Source: Pelobates cultripes (taxonomy: Eukaryota > Chordata > Amphibia > Anura > Pelobatidae). Taken from it: 64,000 nucleotides of DNA. The position numbers were made by a program, and so were the translations under genes. The stretch lies in contig OW240915.1 in assembly GCA_933207985.1 (NCBI GenBank), positions 272,971,707 to 273,035,706 on the forward strand, in the 5' to 3' direction. The notes under the pieces were generated by a model. That model was not told the DNA's origin. It did no database searches and saw only the letters and a program-made list of their open reading frames with translations. Shown piece after piece: positions 44,372 through 56,659 of this stretch (position 1 is its first letter; the number at the start of each line of letters is the position of its first letter).

Positions 44372-46399
44372 TGATAATATCCCCCCTCTTCTTAATTGTC
44401 TTTAATTATATGTATTATCTTTTCTTAATTGTGTTGGACTCAATATCTGGGCGCATCCATTTTGTCCTCCACTGCCCATGATGCCTGCTCTTTGCCTTCT
44501 GGGGAATTCTTCTGACTGATGGATTGTCGGTAAATTACCTTGGCAACTTAGCAGCTTAGTCTTATGTATGACTAATAAAAAACAAATTTTTTAAACATTA
44601 TAAAAATAACCCCAGACCCAAGATCTGGCAGTTACACCTCGATACCCCAAACAGCCCTTGTTTGGAATAAAAACAATGCAAAGATCTGTGTCTTATAACA
44701 ATAAGCCCCATAAACATTACTTTTATGTTAGGTTTGCCCCTTTCTAACGGAGGTGGTTTCAAATATCTGGCACATTGGGGGTTGAGTTGTGCACTGCTAT
44801 GGATTTGCTTTGTAGCCATTTGTTTAAACCGCTCCATGTATGGCTGTCGTTATACAAGTCATGACACGCACACTAACGGCAAACATGTCCGACAAACAGC
44901 GCGTCTCTTTCAGATCAGAGATATTGAATCTGCCTCACACATAATGCGCACACGATCTGATCGGTCTGTCTGTATATAGTTGGGTCAACGGCTTGTCCAG
45001 CAGACTCTTGGGGACAGGGAGTGCCACCCAGGCGAGTCCTCTAAACTGAAAGAGTTTAAATATATTTTAAAATATAATTCTTTACATTAGAATTGGGTGA
45101 TTTTTCCCTTTTCACATCTAGCTGTCCCTTTTTCTTTTTTTTTCTGCTATCCCCCCCAAATTATATTTTCTGTTTCCCTATCCCTTTCCTTTTATCGCTG
45201 CTCCCTTTTCTACTTCCTCCTCTTTCACCCTGCGGGACCCCCATGGGTCCTCACCTCCATATTTGAGATCTTTCATTTCATGTTTTTTGTGATGGAAGCC
45301 CACCTGTCTTTGGCCTGGTCACAAGAGCCCCCTAAAGAATCTAAATATTGTCGCTGTTGGGGCTCAGATTTCCTGGCTTCCCTGTCCAGTAGGGGGAATA
45401 TATAATTAACTCTGAACTGACCTAATTAACTCCTATCAGCTCACACAGAGAGCTGCCGGAGAAGGAGCTTGTTCTATTATACTGTTGTTTTATTAACCAC
45501 CCCATGCAGACGTAATATACATTCTATAACAACACTAGATATAAAAAAAGGTTACAATGCTACAATCACATAGTGTAGGTCACCCAACCACACAAAATCA
45601 GTGCATAAAAGTAAATAAAATAATGGTAAATAAAATATACATTCTACCCTGTATAAATATGTGTGAGTTGGTTTAACCCTTGTTTCACCCTTCATCAAGC
45701 CTCGACTGATGTTTCGATGAGCTGCTATAATCACTGAATTTTTTTCTGTTGATTAAAGAGGGAGATTGATGGAGTTACCGAGTACTGAGCTCTGTCACAG
45801 TTATCACAAAGCTACGGAATGATGTACGTTAGTTGAAGATTTTTCGTACACGATATTTGTTCTGCACTCACTTTCTAGGTATACAAAACATCCCGAGTCC
45901 AAACACCACTTCCCATCAGACTACCTTTTTTGGGTTACATTAACAGTTGTCTCTACTCTTACAGAGTGTAACCACTTCCCACAGATTGGGTAGAAAGGCA
46001 AATCTAAGAGACGTGGACCCAACATGGACAATGCCTTTAATTGAGCCTGACAATAGGCCCCCAATACCTCGTCTTATCAGTGGCAGAACTAATGTAGCTA
46101 GGGTCCTGCTGCAAGAAATGTTTTTGAGCCCCCCTTGCACAAGGTTATCCATCTGTCATATATCTCCCATGATGATTTGCCAGCTGGGGTTCTGCCATTT
46201 GCCAACTCTTGCAGGATTTTATTTGTGTGCAGTGTTTGTGGGTTTCAAGGTAAGCATGTTTTTGTGAATTTTGTGTGAATGTAGGGAACTATTTGTGTGC
46301 AGTGTTTGCATTTGAATGCAGTTGTGTTTGTATGTACCGCTGACACTTGAAAGTAATGGCGTGGTTGTGTATAGTCTGAATGCAGGGGTGTGTTTGTAT
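44372..46399. other. Unannotated sequence
   Basis: No gene recognised. A pyrimidine-rich run lies at 45100-45230. An exon-like stretch at 45965-46249 is discussed among the rejected items because its 3' half is repetitive. Confidence 0.4.
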
Positions 46400-46489
46400 A
46401 CAGTGTCTGCGTTTTATTACAGGAGTTTGTATGTAGTGTGGGTGTTTGATAGTAACAGTGTGCTTGTATGTAGTGTGAGTGTTTGATAG

Positions 46490-47690
46490 TGTAGTTGAGA
46501 GGTAGTTTTATCCACGGTATCCCCGCTGGGTAACAGGAACAGCATAAAATCATCCATGCAAAATAAGTACAGCATACAATAATCCCTGTATCAGTGTATA
46601 AATCCTTCTTTCCCAAGAACTAGACGACCCATAGGCTGGAAGTCAACTGAGCTTTTAATCACAGGTCACAGTATTTATGTGGTTCCCCATGGTTTCCTTA
46701 CTGACATTACAGGGGTTGTACAGTAGGGGGCTACATGGTGAACTTAACCACCAAGACCTTTCTCCCATCATGCACTGCTGTACGAGAGGGATACTCCCAC
46801 TAGAATATCCAGTTAAGTGGATTATCCCTCCGTACAGCAGAAAAGGCATTTCACATAAAAATATATAACTTTAACATTATGCCTACTATATTACCGAATG
46901 ACTGTTCGGTAGATAGTTGGGGTCTGAGCGCACATTTCGCGCAATTACCACTCAGATCCCAGCACATCTAGCCGAACGCCGCATGAATTACACTTAAATA
47001 TTTACTTTGTCTAAATTGCACGAATACACTTGTAGGAAGCAAGTACCAAAAGACCGGTACTCCCGAACGGCCAGGAAGTCCAGCGGTATTCGTGCCGTGG
47101 AGTAGACGATTTTAGTTCCAGGCACTCGACGACAAAATACTGCTGGGCTAACAAAGGATCCAAGATGGCCGACCGCCGCGTGGTCGATAGCCGAACGACG
47201 GCCACTTGGGGAAGTCTTTAACTACCTCCTGTGTGTGGTCGACCATTCGGAAGTTCATTCGTTTCGCGAACAGTGTTTAAACTCACTGTTCGTGAACCTG
47301 CAGATTTTAGTTCCAGGCACTCGACGACAAAATACCGCTGGACTAACAAAGGATCCAAGATGGCCGACCGCCGCGTGGTCGGTAGCCGAACGGCGGCCAC
47401 CCTGAATCTTTAATAACTACCGAAAGATACAATATTGCAATGTTTAATGGGAGCCACACGACCTCCTGTGTGTGGTCTCCCATTCGGTAGTTTGTTCGTT
47501 TCACAGACAGTGTTGAAATTCCCTGTTCGTGAAACTACTGTATGAATGCTGGTGGTTTTCATGCCGCCAGCATACGAATGCTCTTGTTCACCTAAAATAA
47601 AGAATTAGGTATTCGCTTGGTTCTAACATCCTTAAAGCTACAGCAACACATTAATGTAAATACAGTCTTAAAGTGGCTAGTTTTGCCACA
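46490..47690 (-). mobile_element. Solo LTR with gatag duplication
   Basis: A 1,201-bp minus-oriented LTR. On the coding strand it starts TGTGGCAAAACTAGCCAC and ends ACTACA. It is flanked by gatag at 46485-46489 and 47691-47695, although gatag also recurs in the host array. It is a relative of the LTR at 25331-26347 and holds an internal tandem duplication starting at 47108 and 47303. Confidence 0.8.
47108..47470 (-). repeat. Internal tandem duplication within the solo LTR
   Basis: The block from GATTTTAGTTCCAGGCACTC through GGCCAC occurs twice, 195 bp apart, followed both times by an ACCTCCTGTGTGTGGTC block. The first copy lacks about 55 bp found in the second. Confidence 0.7.
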
Positions 47691-47934
47691 GATAGCAACA
47701 GTGTGTTTGTATGTAGTGTTGGTGTTTGATAGTAACAGTGTGTTTGTATGTAGTGTGGGTGTTTGATAGCAACAGTGTGTTTGTATGTAGTGTGGGTGTT
47801 TGATAGTAACAGTGTGTTTTTATGTAGTGTGGGTGTTTGATAGTAACAGTGTGTTTGTATGTAGTGTGAGTGTTTGATAGTAACAGTGTGTTTGTATGTA
47901 GTGTGGGTGTGTGATAGCAACAGTCAGGGCTGGA

Positions 47935-48560
47935 CTGGAGATTCCAAAGCAGCCCTGGAAAAAAAATCTTTGCCAGCCCCATAAGTCATTGCGCCATATA
48001 TTGTCGTATGTAATATGTAAGGCTATGTCTTGCCACCCTAGATGATTGATATATATATCTTTTTCCAATATATAATATTGGTCCTTTCAGAGCAAAATGT
48101 TTAATTATACAGTAAGCATACTCACATGCAGACACAGACAATCTCACTGACACAAGCTGATTGATACACAGCCTCATAGACAAACAATCTCACTGATATA
48201 CATAAGGTCATTGACATAAAAACAAGCTCACTCAGTAGCCGGCAGGCAACCAAACACACACACACAAGCAAGCCCACTCACTAGCAGGCGCGCACACACA
48301 CACAGCTTAATGTAGTGGCTCTGGTGTCTATAGCCGGTCCCTGCAGGCTTTTCAATGTAAACACTGACTTTTTAGAGAAAAGGCAGTGTTTACATTGCTT
48401 CCTAGTGACAGACACTCAGACAGTCACTAGAGGTGCTTCCTGTGTCAGTGCGGATTGGCTGAGATCATCAAGCTTGACGATCTCAGCCGTAGAGGCAGGG
48501 CCAGTCGAGGGGAGACCAGGACGACGTGGGGGGAAAAAAAAGGTGAGTAAAAACACACAT
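47935..48560. mobile_element. hAT-like terminus fragment in the 37-bp array
   Basis: It starts CAGGGCTGGACTGG. The first about 120 bp and the block near 48465-48550 are the inverse of 20830-21002. The 48300-48430 part resembles the TTAAAGG-type miniature elements. No opposite hAT end is found. Confidence 0.5.
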
Positions 48561-49190
48561 ACACACACACATACCATGACAGACACACACCATGAGACAG
48601 ACAGACCGTGACACAGACACACACACACCGTGACACAGACAGAAACACAGACACACCATGACAGACACACCATGACACAGACAGACACACACACACACAC
48701 CATGACAGAGACACACACATACCATGACAGACACACACACATACCATGACAGAAACACACTTTAAAAAAGACACACACACACCATAACACAGACAGACAC
48801 ACACACCATGACACACAGACACACAGACACCACAACGCAGAGAGATCGTGACAGAGACACACACACACCGTGACACCGACAGACCCACATTACATGACAC
48901 AGACAGACACACACACACCATGACAAACACACACACACACCATGACACAGACAGACCGTGACACAGACAGACACACACACAATGACACAGACACACATTG
49001 CATGACACAGACAGACGCATACACCATGACAGACAGAGACACACACACCATGACACAGACAGACACACATAATGATACAGACACACATTGCATGACACAG
49101 AGAGACACACACACCATGACACAGACACACACACACCATGACACAGACGCACACACCATGACAGACAGAGACACACACACATGGAGTGCT
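48545..49190. repeat. CA-rich repeat with CATGACACAGACAGAC units
   Basis: A tandem low-complexity repeat, the inverse of the TGTCATGG repeat in the 20116-21002 element. Long cysteine/valine-rich frames across it are artefacts. Confidence 0.85.
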
Positions 49191-49193
49191 ATA

Positions 49194-49337
49194 TTGGATG
49201 CCGTTCGGGAGTTTGGAGCATTCACTTATTGGCGGTTCGTGTGTTTGGTGTTCTGCAGTAGCTGTGCCTGCATCTCTAGAAAGGGGGCCGATCGCCTAAA
49301 CGGTTTTTACCCCTTTTGTGCAAAACGGTCCGTTACA
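49194..49337 (+). repeat. LTR 3'-end fragment
   Basis: GCCGTTCGGGAGTTTGGAGC and GCGGTTCGTG blocks match the last part of the Gmr1-like LTRs. It ends CCGTTACA at the resumption of the 37-bp array. Confidence 0.45.
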
Positions 49338-49812
49338 AACAGTGTGTTTGTATGTAGTGTGGGTGTTTGATAGTAACAGTGTGCTTGTATGTAGTGTGGG
49401 TGTTTGATAGTAACAGTGTCTTTGTATGTAGTGTGGGTGTTTGATAGTAACAGTGTGTTTGTATGTAGTGTGGGTGTTTGATAGTAACAGTGTGTTTGTA
49501 TGTAGTGTGGGTGTTTGATAGTAACAGTGTGTTTGTATGTAGTGTGAGTGTTTGATAGTAACAGTGTCTTTGTATGTAGTGTGAGTGTTTGATAGTAACA
49601 GTGTGTTTGTATGTAGTGTTGGTGTTTGATAGCAACAGTGTGTTTGTATGTAGTGTGGGTGTTTGATAGTAACAGTGTGTTTGTATGTAGTGTGGGTGTT
49701 TGATAGCAACAGTGTGTTTGTATGTAGTGTGGGTGTTTGATAGTAACAGTGTGTTTGTATGTAGTGTGGGTGTTTGATAGTAACAGTGTGTTTGTATGTA
49801 GTGTGGGTGTTT

Positions 49813-50770
49813 GATGGCAGGGGTAGGTTTGCACATCGTGTTGGTGTTTGACTGGAGGGGTGTGTTTATATGTTGTGTTGATGTTTGAATGTTAATGCTA
49901 GGATCTATGCACATATACACATATGCAGCCAAACACACAAACAAAGAGTAACACATATGCAAGCTAACACCATATACACACAATGACACACGCACACATA
50001 CCCACACTGACACACACAGATACACATACAAACTGACACACACACACATAAGTCTACATATTTTTATCCACCCAGCTGCTTCCATACTTTTTGGATGCAG
50101 TAGGGTGGCTTCCCGAGCTTGCTGAGGCTGGTGGGAGTCTGAGCCTGTCCAGCCTCTCTGTCTGCAGTGAACATCTTCCTCCCAATATGTGCTTCCTCTG
50201 TCCTACCCGCCTCTGCATAGTCTGTAAGCTGGGAGGAGTCACAGGAAATCACTTCCTCCGAGCACCGACTACCGAAATTAAAAGGGCCAAGTCATGCTGC
50301 TAAATGTCCACAGAACCCGACTGGGACACTGACCACATCTGCCTGCCTATCGAGTTTGTCCTAAGTGGATGGGCTACCTGATGGTCCCCAACGCCTGCAG
50401 ATGGTAGTTCCACCAGAGTGTCTTACCATTCTGTACTTATATCAGTGACCCATTGTCACATCCTGTTCCTTTTTCTTTCGGAGATGACTGGCCTTGGCTT
50501 CTGGTATCCAGTACTCTTTTTACAATCCTTGTTTAGTTTTTCTTGTTTTTTCTGGTTTTCTATTCTGTGTCTGGTTTTCATAATGCTGCGTTTTCTGGGT
50601 TCATTCCTTTATTCCATTCCTGGAATTCCCAGTCTCTTGGATTCCTTTATATGTTTGTTTTTTGTTGCCACACCCGTACCTTTTCCATTAATCCTTTTGT
50701 TTCAGTTGGTTCCTGTAGGCAGTTGTTCCAAGTCCTCTGCTCTTTGTTGCAGGAAAGTGCTGTGTGTGTT
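49813..50770. other. Low-complexity and unannotated sequence
   Basis: CA-rich sequence to about 50050, then unique-looking sequence without a recognised domain. Nothing supportable. Confidence 0.4.
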
Positions 50771-51434
50771 CAGGGCCGGTGCTAGGATTTTTGACTACAC
50801 AGGCGAAGATGCATTTTGACGCCCCCCCCCCCCCAAAAATAAATAAACAATGCATCTTCACCTCTGTGTCTCGTAGCCCCCTTTTGAATTTCTTACCCCC
50901 ATTAGTGTTGCATATCCACTCTCTTGAATGTCTTACCCCTTTGGCCCCTTTGTGCCTTACACCCCCCTTTAGTGTGTCTCCTACAACACCTCTTATGTAT
51001 TTCTTACTTCCCCGCCAGCCCCTATCTATCTCTCTTTTTCTCCCACATAGACATAGATACAGGCAAAAATACATACATGCACAAATACACAAACATACAG
51101 ACACACAACCATACAAACACACAGACATAATTTTTCAGGCACACAGTCACAAAGATATACAGACACACAGTCATAAAAGGCACACAAACAAACACAGTCA
51201 TACAATCTACACATACAGGTACATTGTCATACAAACACAGACATACATTCATACAGACACAGGCCCTCACAGAAATACAGACAGACATAAAGAAACATAA
51301 AGATTGGCATACAGAGACATACATACACAGACAAACAAAGAACCCTGCACACTGATACCGTGTAAATGCTCCGGCCATCAACAGTGGTGGATGCTCCGTG
51401 TCAGGCAGACATCGCTGGATCCACCAGTAAAGTC

Positions 51435-51642
51435 TTCAAAAGGAATAAACGCAGGCAACACTCCAATAGTAAGGATGGTATATTTATTGGTAGGTGAACC
51501 ACCCCATAGAAAGTGTGATGTTTCAGCTCATGCAATAAGGCTCTGCTGAGCCGAAACGACGCACTTTCTTTGGGGTGGTTCACCTATCAATAAATATACC
51601 ATCCTTACTATTGGAGTGTTGCCTGCGTTTATTCCTTTTGAA
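51435..51642. mobile_element. Penelope-like inverted-repeat element
   Basis: Arms 51435-51523 and 51553-51642 are near-perfect inverse copies. The centre carries GGCTC/GAGCC (51539-51543/51548-51552) followed by GAAACGACG, the same stem-plus-GAAAC layout as the other Penelope-like tails. Confidence 0.6.
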
Positions 51643-52389
51643 TATATTCACACAGTCATACAGAGACATACATACTGTATGTCTCTGTATGACGGTCTGT
51701 GTATGTACACAGGATGGCTAAAAGATAGATCCCCATCTGTCGTGCAACTTCAACAATGCTTTGAAACCTGGGGCTCTACCGATTCCCCATGCTTGCAGGA
51801 TTGTATTTAGGATGGAGCAGTATTTGTGTGTTTGACTGTAAGCATGTGTTTGTATGGAGTATGTTTGTATGATTGTAGTGGTGTGTTTGTATGTAGTGTT
51901 TGCATTTGAATGCAAGCATGCATTTATGTGTAGTGTTGGTTTTTGAACGTAGGTGTGTGTTTATATATAATTATGGTGTCTGATACAGAGGTGTGTTTGT
52001 ATGTAGTGTTGACATTTGAATGCAGGTGTGTGTTTGTATGTAGTGTTGTTGTTTGCATGCAGGTGTTTATTTGTGTGTAGTGTTGGTGTTTGAATGCTGA
52101 GATATATGCACATATAAACATACACTGCCACACACGCACACACTGTGATACACATACACAACGATACACACACTGACGCACATGCAGATATACATATACA
52201 CAAACTGATACACATTCAGATAGACAGACACACATATACAGATACACACAAACACTGACAGACATACAGATAAACATACACTGACATACAGACACGCTGA
52301 CAGACATACAGATACACACATACACAATGATAGACATACACAAACACACAAAGACACACACACACTGACAGACATTTAGATACACACAG

Positions 52390-53660
52390 ACACACGGACA
52401 GAGACATTTACATACACACACACACTGACAGACATAGATACACACACACTGACAGACATATACAAACACACTGACAAACATACAGATACACACATATGAT
52501 AGACATACACAAAGACACACTAACAGACAGACATACACACACACTGACAGACATTTAGATACACACAAACACACGGACAGAGACATATACATACACACAC
52601 TGACAGACATAGATACACACACACTGACAGACATATACAAACACACTGACAAACATACAGATACACACATACACAATGATAGACATACACAAAGACACTA
52701 ACAGACAGACATACACACACACTGACAGACATTTAGATACACACAAACACACGGACAAAGACATATACATACACACACACTGACAGACATAGATACACAC
52801 ACACAGACAGACATATACAAACACACAGACAAACACAGATACACACACATACACAATGATATACATGACAAAGACACACTAACAGACAGACATACACACA
52901 CACCGATGCAAACATTTAGATACACACAAACACACGGACAGAGACATATACATACACACACACTGACAGACATAGATACACACACACCGACAGACATATA
53001 CAAACACACTGACAAACATACAGATACACATACACAATGATAGACATACACAAAGACACACTAACAGACAGACATACACACACACTGACAGACATTTAGA
53101 TACACACAAACACACGGACAGAGACATATACATACACACACTGACAGACATAGATACACACACACTGACAGACATATACAAACACACTGACAAACATACA
53201 GATACACACATACACAATGATAGACATACACAAAGACACACTAACAGACAGACATATACACACACACTGACAAACATTTAGATACACACAAACACACGGA
53301 CAGAGACATATACATACACACACACTGACAGACATAGATACACACACACTGACAGATATATACAAACACACTGACAAACATACAGATACACACACACACA
53401 ATGATAGACATACACAAAGACACACTAACAGACAGACATACACACACACTGACAGACATTTAGATACACACAAACACACGGACAGAGACATATACATACA
53501 CAAACACTGACAGACATGGATACACACACACACTGACAGACATGGATACACACACACACTGACAGACATGGATACACACACACACACTGACAGACATGGA
53601 TACACACACACACTGACAGACATGGATACACACACACACTGACAGACATGGATACACACA
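52390..53660. repeat. Higher-order CA-rich tandem array, about 181-bp period
   Basis: The phrase CACGGACAGAGAC recurs near 52394, 52573, 52751, 52934, 53114, 53297 and 53479, spaced 178-183 bp, with the sequence between also conserved. Smaller CACTGACAGACATGGATACA repeats follow to 53660. Confidence 0.8.
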
Positions 53661-54302
53661 GACACACTGACCAACAGGTTCAGGAGGGGGGCTTACCTGG
53701 GATCCAAAGTGCTGCCTGAGGTAGTTGGGAGTTGGAGGAGCTGGTCCTGCCCAGCCCCCCTCCTCTCTGCCTTCTGCTGCTCTAGTCTTCTTGGGAGGAC
53801 TTCCTCCCATGCTGATTAGAAGGGGGCCGGTGGTAGCTCCGCCCCTGCTGGGCGCCAGCCGCGCTGTGTGCTACAGTGGGAGCAGGGATATGACGTTCAT
53901 ATCCCCGCCCCCTCCACACAGTCCGCGGCACTGCAGGGTGGCGCTCGGCCACGCTACAAGAAGTGACCGGCAGGAGAGGGGAGCTGTGCGCTTCTCTCCT
54001 GCCGGCCACCCGGACATTTGCGCCCCCGGGCCGGTGCGCCCTAAGGCGGCCGCCTGTGCCGCCTTATGGACGCGCCGGCCCTGTATGTATCTAAAAAATG
54101 TTTTGTCTCCTTTTTTTACTGACTGTGCTATTTCTCTTCTCTGTGTGATTTGGAAGCTCTTATAACTTGCTTAGCCTCTTTCTGTCTAATCTTATAGCTA
54201 ATTCTGTCTTCCTCACTTTTTTTTATAATTACTAAATGCTAACTTTTATTTTTTTACTATTTTGGCCACATCTGCGGAGTACCACAGTGGTTTCTTGAAT
54301 AT

Positions 54303-55129
54303 TTAGCTTTTACTGACAAGCCTAATGCAATTTTCTGTTGCCTTCAGCAGTGCAACTTTTAAATAATCCCATTTCTCTTGGACTCCATTTAAATTGCTCC
54401 AGTCTGATAATGATTCCTTTGCACATATTCTAATTTTAGAAAAGTCTGTTTTTCTAAAGTCTAAGACTTTTGTTTTTGTGTGGTGTGACTCAGTCACTGT
54501 TCTTATTTTAAACCACACTAACTGATGATCACTGGATCCTAAACTTTCACCAACATTAATATCTGATACCAAATCTCCATTTGTTAACACTAAATCTAGT
54601 ATGGCCTCTTTACGTGTTGGCTCCTCAATGACTTGTTTTAGAGCCAATCCAAGTAGGGAGTTTAGAATATGTGTGCTCCTGGCACAAGCAGCTATTTTTG
54701 TTTTCCAATTCACATCAGGAAGATTGAAGTCACCCATGATGATAACTTCCCCTTCATTGTCATTTTATCTATTTCCTCAACTAGTAGATTATCTAACGCT
54801 TTTATTTGTCCTGGGGGCCCATAAATCACACCTACACTAGTTACTGTGTGAGTACATAATTCTAACGTAACCCAAACAGACTCTATGTTCGCTTCACTAA
54901 CTTTTATTAGGCTAGATTTTATGCTATCCTTCACATATAGGGCCACCCCTCCACCTTTCTTGCTTTCCCTGTCTTTTCTATATAAAGTGTTCCCTGGTAT
55001 TGCTATGTCCCAGTCATTCTTCTCATTATACCATGTCTCAGTAACAGAGACTAAATCTACATTATCAGTTGCCATTATTGCCACAAGTTCATGGATCTTA
55101 TTCCCTAAACTGCAAGCATTTGTAGACAT
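54303..55129 (-). pseudogene. APE-type endonuclease of a CR1-like LINE, frameshifted
   Basis: It encodes the nicking endonuclease used for target-primed reverse transcription. Two overlapping frames (55129-54710 and 54737-54303) join through a single-base frameshift near 54730. Seen: TNACSL near the N-terminus, TETW, the GGGVALYVK segment, GDFNLP in the second frame and SDHQLV, the catalytic SDH. A stop ends the frame at 54303. The order and motifs fit the CR1/L2 group. Confidence 0.75.
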
Positions 55130-55232
55130 GACTCAAAGCTTATGATTTTGTAACACACTTGCTACAGGCACCTTCTGTCCTTGTTTTGGGGGGCAATTGG
55201 ATTGATGTTTTATCACCTATTTGCACCCCCTC

Positions 55233-55586
55233 CTATTTTAAATACATACTATCAAAACCTCTGAATTGCTCACTGAGAACATTTGTTCCCTTTTGAGAAA
55301 GATGCAAACCATCTTTTTTGTACAGTTTATTTTCATTCCAAACAGAGCTACCAAGAGAAATGAAGCCAAATCCTTGCTCCCGACACCATTCACCAAGCCA
55401 CAAGTTAAAGTCCCTAAAAATAATTTGTCTGTCATTCTGAATGTTATGCACAAAGAGAACTTCAGAGAATGACAGTGGAAGCAACCTGCCATATATCATT
55501 GACAAAAACACTAAAACCTCATTGCAAGCCAAGTCATTTGTCCCTAGATGGACAAATACATTCAATTCCAAGACTAAGTCTGCCAT
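55233..55586 (-). pseudogene. ORF1 C-terminal SGNH-type esterase domain of the LINE
   Basis: A 117-codon frame includes VHLGTNDL (GxND block) and DGLHLSQKG (DxxH block), hallmarks of SGNH hydrolases, which occur in the first ORF of some CR1-like LINEs. The N-terminal block with the catalytic serine is not included. It lies 100 bp upstream of the endonuclease on the same strand. Confidence 0.65.
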
Positions 55587-55669
55587 TTTAATGAGGTGAA
55601 TAATTTAAATCAAACCAATCTTAATTATTTTTTGTCCTCCTGTATATCTCAGATTACCTCCAGTTTATC

Positions 55670-56085
55670 TCCGGAATATCTCCAATCACACACTTTGAAG
55701 CAGCACTTGGATATAGCAACCAAGCTATATTAGCCAAGCTAATGACCACAACCCTTATATAGCTCCTAAAAGCACCACCCACTAGGAATGCTTAATGCCT
55801 GGGTAGACCTCTGCTTATTTGCAAACAATAGCTAATTAACCAACAATCAATAGCAAGCACCTAGCTAGTCAAAATAAATTACCAATCAAATTTACCAATT
55901 ACCAACAGGAAATCAAACCTTGTGCAATCAGTAACATTTTCCTTTAGATGAATCTTACCTGTAACAGTAAAAAAGAAAACTCTTAGCAAAACCTTAAACA
56001 GTTAAAGATTCTGTAAAACTCTCCAGAACATCTCCAATCACACACTTTGAAGCAGCACTTAAATGTAGCAACCAAGCTATGGAGG
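55670..56085. repeat. Direct repeat pair 352 bp apart
   Basis: TCCAATCACACACTTTGAAG with the following CAGCACTT...AACCAAGCTAT occurs at 55681 and 56033. It lies upstream of the LINE ORF1 and may be 5' untranslated monomers. Confidence 0.5.
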
Positions 56086-56640
56086 GGCAGGAGAAAACAG
56101 AGGAGAAAGTAGAGAGCAGAAATAAGGTGGGGGAGACAATAGAAAAACAAAAAAATTAGAAAAGAGGGAAGAAAAAGAGAAAACAAAAACCACCCCACAA
56201 TAAACCCGGAGAGGCGGGCACCTTCTTCTTCTTGTTAGTATGCTGTGGGCCTCTTATGTCTGATGACATAGCGATAAAATCATCCATTTTTCTGGTGAAT
56301 CACCTGAGCAAGCCCACCTGAGCCACAACAGGGACCAATTGCTTTTTGTCCCAGACCATCCCTGCTTCAAATAGTATATAGAAAGAGGCTGAAATGGCCA
56401 GTGGTGCTGAGCTCATCTATCGTTTCTTCCTGCACCATGCTCAGTCAGGCCACAGCTCCTGTAGAATGTTCTGATTTAACCTTAATAGATAGAATACTAT
56501 ATAACAAGCCTCAGTTATAGAAATGTAAATGGGATACAGAAGTCAGAATAGTCAAAGTACAAGTCAAGGTCAAAATACACAAAAATCAATACAAATAATG
56601 CGCTTTCAGATAACCAAATAGGAATCCTCGCCAGGGCACT
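56086..56640. other. Purine-rich sequence then possible chromovirus 3' region
   Basis: A purine-rich stretch to about 56200, followed by sequence that may be the untranslated end of the chromovirus. No gene is recognised. Confidence 0.35.
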
Positions 56641-56659
56641 GAGAAATATTTAATTTAAA

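Larger units (their letters stand above)
46400..49812. repeat. 37-bp minisatellite, split into three blocks
   Basis: The 37-bp unit (AACAGTGTGTTTGTATGTAG followed by TGTGGGTGTTTGATAGT) is found at about 46400-46489, 47691-47934 and 49338-49812. The first break is a solo LTR; the second is a hAT-like element with attached repeats. The minus strand is open in all three frames with a 37-residue period, which explains the long threonine/histidine-rich frames. Confidence 0.85.
50771..54083. mobile_element. Large hAT-like non-autonomous element filled with repeats
   Basis: It starts CAGGGCCGGTGC and ends GCGCCGGCCCTG, a 12-bp inverted terminal repeat with one mismatch. No clear 8-bp duplication remains (tgtgtgtt left, tatgtatc right). 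The interior holds CA-type repeats, a Penelope-like hairpin (51435-51642) and the higher-order array at 52390-53660. No transposase. Its right end interrupts the CR1-like LINE. Confidence 0.55.
54084..55590 (-). mobile_element. CR1-like LINE fragment
   Basis: A minus-strand non-LTR retrotransposon piece with the ORF1 3' part, the endonuclease and the beginning of the region before RT (about 54084-54300, readable up to a GDKTFFRYI-like phrase). It is cut off at 54084 by the hAT-like element. Confidence 0.75.

Noticed and set aside
45965..46249. Exon-like 285-bp stretch with polypyrimidine tract, AG acceptor and AAG|GTAAGC donor in phase 0
   Set aside because: The 3' half matches a repeat seen near 51725-51815 and leads into a minisatellite, so the signal is probably chance within a repeat.
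48416..49225. Long cysteine-rich frames on the minus strand
   Set aside because: They are the CATGACACAGACAGAC repeat read in three frames.
49296..50085. Repeat protein of 137-250 codons with a 37-residue period
   Set aside because: The 37-bp minisatellite is open in all minus-strand frames; there is no domain and no start context.
51924..53674. Many cysteine/valine-rich frames that look like small cysteine-rich proteins
   Set aside because: All arise from (CA)n-type repeats read on the minus strand; no frame is favoured.
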